Assembly (NCBI RefSeq): GCF_018403325.1
Contig: NZ_BOSL01000003.1
Coordinates: 186,001 to 250,000 of the forward strand
Source: Paenibacillus vini
GTDB lineage: Bacteria > Bacillota > Bacilli > Paenibacillales > Paenibacillaceae
DNA length: 64,000 bases
Direction of reading: 5' to 3'
Shown here: piece by piece, positions 60,089 through 64,000 of the stretch
How the letters are laid out: each line of letters begins with the position of its first letter
Numbering within the stretch: position 1 is the stretch's first letter
Program-made: the position numbers and the translations under genes
The notes under the pieces: model-generated
Seen by the model: the letters and a program-made list of their open reading frames with translations, nothing else
The model's database searches: none
What the model was told of the DNA's origin: nothing

Positions 60089-60385
60089 TTAAAATCCCAA
60101 CTCGCGTTTGGCTTCCGGTGACATCATTTCCGGGGACCAACGGGGTTCCCAGACCAGATCGACATCGACGACAGCGACGTTCAACTGATCCTCTATCACG
60201 TATTTGACGCCCCCGACAATCGTGTCATGCATCGGGCATCCCGGGGTAGTGAGTGTCATCTGTACATAAATTTGATCACCCAGATCCCGGATGTCGAAGA
60301 CAAGCCCTAGATCGACAATGTTGACGCCCAGCTCGGGGTCATAAACTTCTTTTAGCATTTCGCGAATTTGTGCAGTGCGGTCCAT
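60089..60385 (-). CDS. SufT/MIP18-type metal-sulfur cluster assembly factor
   Basis: A 98-residue DUF59/MIP18 protein with EVYDPELGVNIVDLGLV and the TTPGCPMHD loop carrying the reactive cysteine. Relatives (SufT, PaaD, YitW) help insert Fe-S clusters into target proteins. The ATG at 60385 is used because GGAGG lies 8 bases upstream; an ATG at 60400 lacks a site. It is the last gene of an operon with the heme-copper-oxidase-like and DUF2249 genes, so its target may be a nitrogen-oxide or respiratory enzyme (inference). Confidence 0.92.
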   Translation of the reverse strand: MDRTAQIREMLKEVYDPELGVNIVDLGLVFDIRDLGDQIYVQMTLTTPGCPMHDTIVGGVKYVIEDQLNVAVVDVDLVWEPRWSPEMMSPEAKRELGF

Positions 60386-60427
60386 TTTTGAGCCCTCCAT
60401 AAAAATATAGTTTATTGGATCAAGGGA

Positions 60428-61678
60428 TTAACGGGAGAAGACGAGTGCAATCAACGCAATATAGGCAAGCGAGACTAGTGAGAACAAGGCGCCGAATAAG
60501 GCAATCACCCACGAAGAGTTCAGGGCGATGCCGACCAGAACGGCCAATTGGGTGCATGCGATAAGCGTGAGCCCGAGATTTGCTTTTTTCTCATTCAACA
60601 GATCGGCCATGACCGGTGTACCCGGCTTTCCGACCTGCTTGCCGTATTTGTGGGTCCACCAAAGGAACGGAACGATCTTGGAAGCATAACAGAGAATCAT
60701 AAAGGATACCCAGCCGTTCAGATAGACCCAGCCGATCATCAGCATCGTTCGTGTGTCCATCAGTTGATCAGGGGCGGTTGCAAGCTTCACCAGAAGAGCC
60801 GCGGCAAACACCGCGAACAGTTGGTTCCCGTAAATCGTCCAGCCAATTCCGGCCCCAGGATTTTTCTTATGCCGCTTATTGCGGATTTGCAGCAGGTGGA
60901 TATTGTAGGCAATCAGCGCCAGCATAATGATGACCAGGGCGGTCCAGGTCAGCCATATCGTCGTCCCGATGAGGAGCGAAACAGCTCCGAGCAGTACGCC
61001 GAGATTCCATAATCCGAGCGTTACCCATTGAAGGCGGGTGTCATATTCATGCGACAAGTAAAACATCGGCAACAGCTTGTAGCTAAAGCCGGTGATCAAA
61101 AGACCGAACCAGCCGAGCGTTCCGAGCCAGATGTGTGTGTGGAACAGGTTCTCATGCGGATCGCCCAACCAGCCGGTGGCGAAGTCAAGCCCCATGGTCA
61201 TGCCGGAGAGACCGGTCAGCAGCAGGTAAAAAACGGCGCAAGTAGTGCTGATTGTAATCGCATCCCACTTGGCCGCGCGGAACAAGGTACATGCCATATT
61301 CCAAACGAACAGAACCAGCCCGATAAATGCGAGAGTCGCAAATCCGGCAATCCAAGAAATCTCTCCTTGAATAAAGCCGAACAGTAACCCGAATAGTCCA
61401 ATCGTAAAACAGAAGTAGTGGATATAACCCAGCCGTTCGCTATAAATCGTAGTCTGCAAAATTACGTTGATTAGCTGGTAGACTGCTCCCATAGCGAGCA
61501 TGGATGCCCATCCCAGAACAAACAGATGAACGTGAAACCAGCCGGCCGGCCCCCGGATGTCATCGCCGATCCAAGCGGTCAACGACATCAGCGAGGTGGC
61601 ATGGAATAATATGAATCCGAATATGCCCGTAATAATAAACAGGAAAGGGAGGCGGGACATTTTTGACACGATGTTCAA
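60428..61678 (-). CDS. Heme-copper-oxidase subunit I-like membrane protein
   Basis: A 416-residue protein with about 12 transmembrane helices. Histidine-containing helices PAGWFHVHLFVLGWASMLAM and ENLFHTHIWLGTLGWFGLL resemble subunit I of cytochrome/NO-reductase-type enzymes or NnrS-like proteins. No partner cytochrome c subunit is encoded nearby, so it may not be a complete oxidase. It lies 4 bases downstream of the DUF2249 gene and 42 bases before the SufT-like gene, within the NirK cluster. A role in NO handling or copper/heme supply is inferred from context. Confidence 0.85.
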   Translation of the reverse strand: MNIVSKMSRLPFLFIITGIFGFILFHATSLMSLTAWIGDDIRGPAGWFHVHLFVLGWASMLAMGAVYQLINVILQTTIYSERLGYIHYFCFTIGLFGLLFGFIQGEISWIAGFATLAFIGLVLFVWNMACTLFRAAKWDAITISTTCAVFYLLLTGLSGMTMGLDFATGWLGDPHENLFHTHIWLGTLGWFGLLITGFSYKLLPMFYLSHEYDTRLQWVTLGLWNLGVLLGAVSLLIGTTIWLTWTALVIIMLALIAYNIHLLQIRNKRHKKNPGAGIGWTIYGNQLFAVFAAALLVKLATAPDQLMDTRTMLMIGWVYLNGWVSFMILCYASKIVPFLWWTHKYGKQVGKPGTPVMADLLNEKKANLGLTLIACTQLAVLVGIALNSSWVIALFGALFSLVSLAYIALIALVFSR

Positions 61679-61682
61679 CCCC

Positions 61683-62252
61683 CTATGCTTTTGTGATAGT
61701 TACGATAGCCGATCCATCCGGTTGTTCTTCAACAGTGAAAGGGCAGCCCAGACTGTTCAATTCCTCGATCAAAAAAACGGGTACCCGGTCATTATGGATC
61801 CGGACCTGATCTCCGGGCTTGCAGCGATTCACCGCGGCAAGCGTTCTTACCATCGGCTGCGGGGGCTCTAGGCCTCGGTTATCAAGCTCGATCAGCTTGG
61901 ATTGCCGTTCCTCAGGCACGGGTCCGTTGCACTCTGTTGATGCTTGGTTTATCGTATCCTGGGAAGCAAGGTCCTCGGAATTCGACTCGTCGAGCCATTG
62001 TTTATTTTTTTTGCTTACGAAGGTAGTAATCCAGTGCTCCTTGTCATCCTGCTGGACGGCTTTTCCGACGAGGCCTTTCATTTTGAGGAAGCCCAACAAT
62101 GGAGTTGGCTTGAACGTGGCGTGCAAGACAAAAATATCGTCCGATTCCAGCGTTTTGACGGTATCCATAATGAGCTGGAACGGCTCCAGCTTGTTACGTA
62201 GCTGCTCTCTAACATCCAATTCAACGATTTTGGCATCTTTTCGATCCATCAT
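61683..62252 (-). CDS. Double DUF2249 protein
   Basis: A 189-residue soluble protein with two DUF2249 (TusA-like alpha/beta) units. The first, about 8-90, has IVELDVREQLRNKLEPFQLI; the second, about 118-186, has LIELDNRGLEPPQPMVRTL. An acidic linker joins them. DUF2249 proteins cluster with denitrification and hemerythrin-like genes in many bacteria but their activity is unknown. The second unit has the TusA-like RGLEPPQP where TusA has a catalytic cysteine, which is missing here. ATG at 62252 follows AGAGGTGATTC. First gene of the three-gene operon, with a Crp/Fnr box upstream. Confidence 0.87.
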   Translation of the reverse strand: MMDRKDAKIVELDVREQLRNKLEPFQLIMDTVKTLESDDIFVLHATFKPTPLLGFLKMKGLVGKAVQQDDKEHWITTFVSKKNKQWLDESNSEDLASQDTINQASTECNGPVPEERQSKLIELDNRGLEPPQPMVRTLAAVNRCKPGDQVRIHNDRVPVFLIEELNSLGCPFTVEEQPDGSAIVTITKA

Positions 62253-62294
62253 GAATCACCTCTTCTTCATTATAAAACGCACATTCAGACCCAT

Positions 62295-62310
62295 TGTGAT
62301 TTCTGTCACA
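62295..62310. promoter_or_regulatory. Crp/Fnr-type box upstream of DUF2249 operon
   Basis: TGTGATTTCTGTCACA is a perfect TGTGA-N6-TCACA palindrome in the gap between nirK and the DUF2249 gene. Confidence 0.65.
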
Positions 62311-62341
62311 TGTATTTCTGGTTTAGAAAGCTTGACTCTTG

Positions 62342-63328
62342 TTAATGGCTCATGGTGGATGGCTCTCCGTGATCCTTACCGTCCGCGGTAACCCGCAAAA
62401 TGGCCGACGCTCCTTTGTTGGCGTCTTTCAATTGATGGGTCAAGATCGGATAGTCGCCTTCTTCGGTTACGGTAAATTCGACAACCGCTCCGCCGCCTGC
62501 CGGAATCATGGCCGTTTGCAGCCCGAACATCAAGTTTTTCGGATTTCCGTCGATATACACCCGGTCCATCGTGGTGCCGACGACATGGAAGGAGGACACT
62601 TCGTTAGGTCCTACGTTGGCGACGTACAATCTGACTTGATCCCCAACTTTGGCGAGCAGAGGGTGTTCCTTGAGCGTAAAGTCATCACCGTTAAAAACGA
62701 CATATTCCGGCGGTTCATTCATGAACGCCTCTTCGTCATGCTCTCTGTACCACTCGCTTTGAACGATTGTATACTCCCGGTCGATCTCGGCGTCGCTTTC
62801 ATACCCGGCCTTCGGTTCGACGATGATCATTCCGTACATTCCGTTGCCTACATGGAGCAGAACCGGACTTGTACCGCAGTGGTACATAAAGACGCCGGGC
62901 GTCGTAGCCGGATAAGAAAAAGTTCCTTGTTCATTCGGCATCACGTCGATGAATTTTTTGCTCGGGGCTGCATGAACTGCATGGAAATCCATCGAATGGG
63001 GCATGTCGGGGTCCATGTTTTTCAGCGTGAAATCGAGCGTATCCCCTTCTTTGACCCGAATTACCGGGCCAGGCACCGTGCCGTTAAAGGTCCATGCGTT
63101 ATAGAAAACCCCTTCCGAAATTTCCACATTGGTCACTTGGGCTGTCATTTCTATATGGACAGTCTGTCCGTCACGCCGGATGACCGGCTCAACCGGAGGT
63201 TGATTAACCACAGCAACTTCTTGCTCGGAGCCCGTTTCTTCGGCCGGAATAGCCGGGGAGGGGTACCAGACCGCCAGGATGATGACCAGACAGGAAAGGA
63301 CCAGAAAGGCGGGTTTTGCATATTTCAT
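62342..63328 (-). CDS. nirK: Copper-containing nitrite reductase NirK
   Basis: A 328-residue two-domain cupredoxin enzyme that reduces nitrite to NO. An N-terminal hydrophobic segment (about 6-24) exports or anchors it. All copper ligands are present: type 1 His111, Cys151, His159, Met164 (HSMDFH, YHCGTSPVLLHVGNGM) and type 2 His116, His150, His298 (ILTHQLKD), with catalytic Asp114 and His247 (SSFHVVG). ATG at 63328 follows AAAGGAGC. A Crp/Fnr-like box lies about 75 bases upstream. The usual partners norB and nosZ are not in the window. Confidence 0.94.
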   Translation of the reverse strand: MKYAKPAFLVLSCLVIILAVWYPSPAIPAEETGSEQEVAVVNQPPVEPVIRRDGQTVHIEMTAQVTNVEISEGVFYNAWTFNGTVPGPVIRVKEGDTLDFTLKNMDPDMPHSMDFHAVHAAPSKKFIDVMPNEQGTFSYPATTPGVFMYHCGTSPVLLHVGNGMYGMIIVEPKAGYESDAEIDREYTIVQSEWYREHDEEAFMNEPPEYVVFNGDDFTLKEHPLLAKVGDQVRLYVANVGPNEVSSFHVVGTTMDRVYIDGNPKNLMFGLQTAMIPAGGGAVVEFTVTEEGDYPILTHQLKDANKGASAILRVTADGKDHGEPSTMSH

Positions 63329-63401
63329 AGGCGCAGCTCCTTTCACGGAGAGATATTTAAATTTTTATATTTTAAGACTAAAGGCAAACCGAAATAGCCC
63401 T

Positions 63402-63417
63402 TGTGACGGAAAGCACA
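63402..63417. promoter_or_regulatory. Crp/Fnr-like box upstream of nirK
   Basis: TGTGACGGAAAGCACA differs from TGTGA-N6-TCACA at one conserved base; it lies 73 bases upstream of the nirK start. Confidence 0.5.
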
Positions 63418-63484
63418 TTTATACGCATGTCGAAAAATCGTAACAATTGAGGCCAAATATTAGCCTGTTAATATTATTTCAACA

Positions 63485-63552
63485 TATGAAAAATTCACAA
63501 TAGAAAAATAATATTTTTCACGTATCTAGCCACTATTGTGAAATTTTCACAG
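63485..63552. promoter_or_regulatory. Inverted pair of Ter-like/operator sites upstream of RTP homologue
   Basis: CTATTGTGAAATTTTCA (63533-63549, plus strand) and CTATTGTGAATTTTTCA (63503-63487, minus strand) match at 16 of 17 positions and face opposite ways, 29 bases apart. A third partial copy (ATTTTTCAC) lies between. The plus-strand copy contains the palindrome TGTGAAA-T-TTTCACA. The sites recall the CTAT...AAATTTTC part of B. subtilis Ter sites. Confidence 0.55.
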
Positions 63553-63588
63553 TTGAGCTATATTGTTCTTGTAACGGGAGGTGTCAAC

Positions 63589-63948
63589 ATGGCATTTATG
63601 ATCGCCCAAAGGGCATATATCAAGCTATTTTTAATTACAAAAGTGGAGCAGCGCCGGGGATACGGTTATCAAATGCTTGAGGAGTTGAAGCAAGAATTCG
63701 CGCCGTTCGGTTACGTTCCTCCGCAAAGCGAAATTTATCGGGCTCTGCACGAATTAGTGCAGGAAGGCGTATTATTTCGGACCAAGCAGCTTAAAGGCAG
63801 CGATCCCAGCGTGGATTTCCAGGAGATTGTGCTGTATCAATTTACGGATGACGGTACGGAGAAAGCCGAACTTTACAAAAAGCAGGTGAAAACGGATCTG
63901 GATCGCTGCATCGGGATGTTGAATAAGGCAGTAAGGGATAATTATTAG
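63589..63948 (+). CDS. Replication terminator protein (RTP) homologue
   Basis: A 119-residue winged-helix protein that resembles B. subtilis RTP along its length: AQRAYIKLFLITKVEQ, then EIYRALHELVQEGVL, QEIVLYQF, and ELYKKQVKTDLDRC in the dimerisation helix. RTP dimers bound to Ter sites stop replication forks in one direction, and RTP represses its own gene. ATG at 63589 follows CGGGAGGTGTC; the upstream part of the frame overlaps the paired sites. A role only as a transcription regulator (PadR-like fold) of the divergent nirK cluster is the main alternative. Confidence 0.85.
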   Translation: MAFMIAQRAYIKLFLITKVEQRRGYGYQMLEELKQEFAPFGYVPPQSEIYRALHELVQEGVLFRTKQLKGSDPSVDFQEIVLYQFTDDGTEKAELYKKQVKTDLDRCIGMLNKAVRDNY

Positions 63949-64000
63949 AACAGCATTTAATTCCGACAAAGTTAGTATTGATTAATAATTGCACATCTTG

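Noticed and set aside
1-64000. CRISPR array, tRNA/rRNA genes, prophage or integrated element
   Set aside because: No regularly spaced direct repeats, no tRNA-like cloverleaf or rRNA sequence and no integrase, transposase or phage structural gene was recognised.

Overview
The window looks like chromosomal DNA of a spore-forming, low-to-medium GC Firmicute, most likely Paenibacillus or a close relative. The evidence is the ymdB-spoVS ... miaB-ricA gene order, a SpoVA-type spore cluster, an SLH-domain secreted protein, bacillithiol reductase YpdA, YhgE/Pip and DUF421 proteins, many TTG/GTG starts with strong AGGAGG sites, and HrpB. I saw no rRNA, tRNA, CRISPR array, transposase or phage genes.

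Layout. 1-10.5 kb: the end of ymdB, spoVS with a sigma-H-like promoter, an M19 dipeptidase, the 2-oxoacid:ferredoxin oxidoreductase korAB, a PduL-type phosphotransacylase, a 2Duf/spoVAC/spoVAD spore cluster with a divergent DUF1657 gene, miaB and ricA. 10.6-19.7 kb: a PaaI-like thioesterase, a NrtR-like Nudix protein beside pncB, a second and differently built oxidoreductase (gamma-delta plus alpha-beta fusions), a 166-bp inverted-repeat element, a YhdH-type reductase, a lipoprotein and moaB. 19.8-29.9 kb: a CobW-type metallochaperone, a Cys-rich copper-storage protein, an OPT transporter paired with a PqqD-like protein, an SLH protein, a RidA-like protein next to a LexA-like box, and bmrCD behind a leader-peptide/terminator attenuator.

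30-45 kb: a very large protein with one degenerate and three CbxX/CfxQ AAA+ modules, tightly followed by two membrane proteins (candidate undescribed system); an APH-type kinase; a YgaD-like ABC exporter; repeat-rich intergenic DNA with a frameshifted small membrane gene; DUF441; ypdA; a HAD hydrolase; and an RsgA-like GTPase behind a second leader-peptide attenuator. 45-57 kb: a GntR/ABC-2 cassette with a palindromic operator, an SDR, gluQ, a CNNM/CBS protein, hrpB, a YflT-like stress protein with a sigma-B-like promoter, and a YhgE protein.

57-64 kb: a GlcNAc-type PTS (EIIA and EIICB) behind a RAT-like antiterminator/terminator and a cre box, then a copper/nitrogen-oxide cluster: CuA-type cupredoxin lipoprotein, SufT-like protein, heme-copper-oxidase-I-like membrane protein, double DUF2249 protein and copper nitrite reductase NirK. 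Three TGTGA-N6-TCACA boxes in this cluster suggest one Crp/Fnr-type regulon. The last gene is a homologue of the replication terminator protein RTP. Just upstream of it are two inverted, nearly identical 17-bp sites, an arrangement like the Bacillus subtilis terC/rtp locus.

Promoters, terminators and operators were read by eye. Motif matches are direct observations; their functions are inferences.
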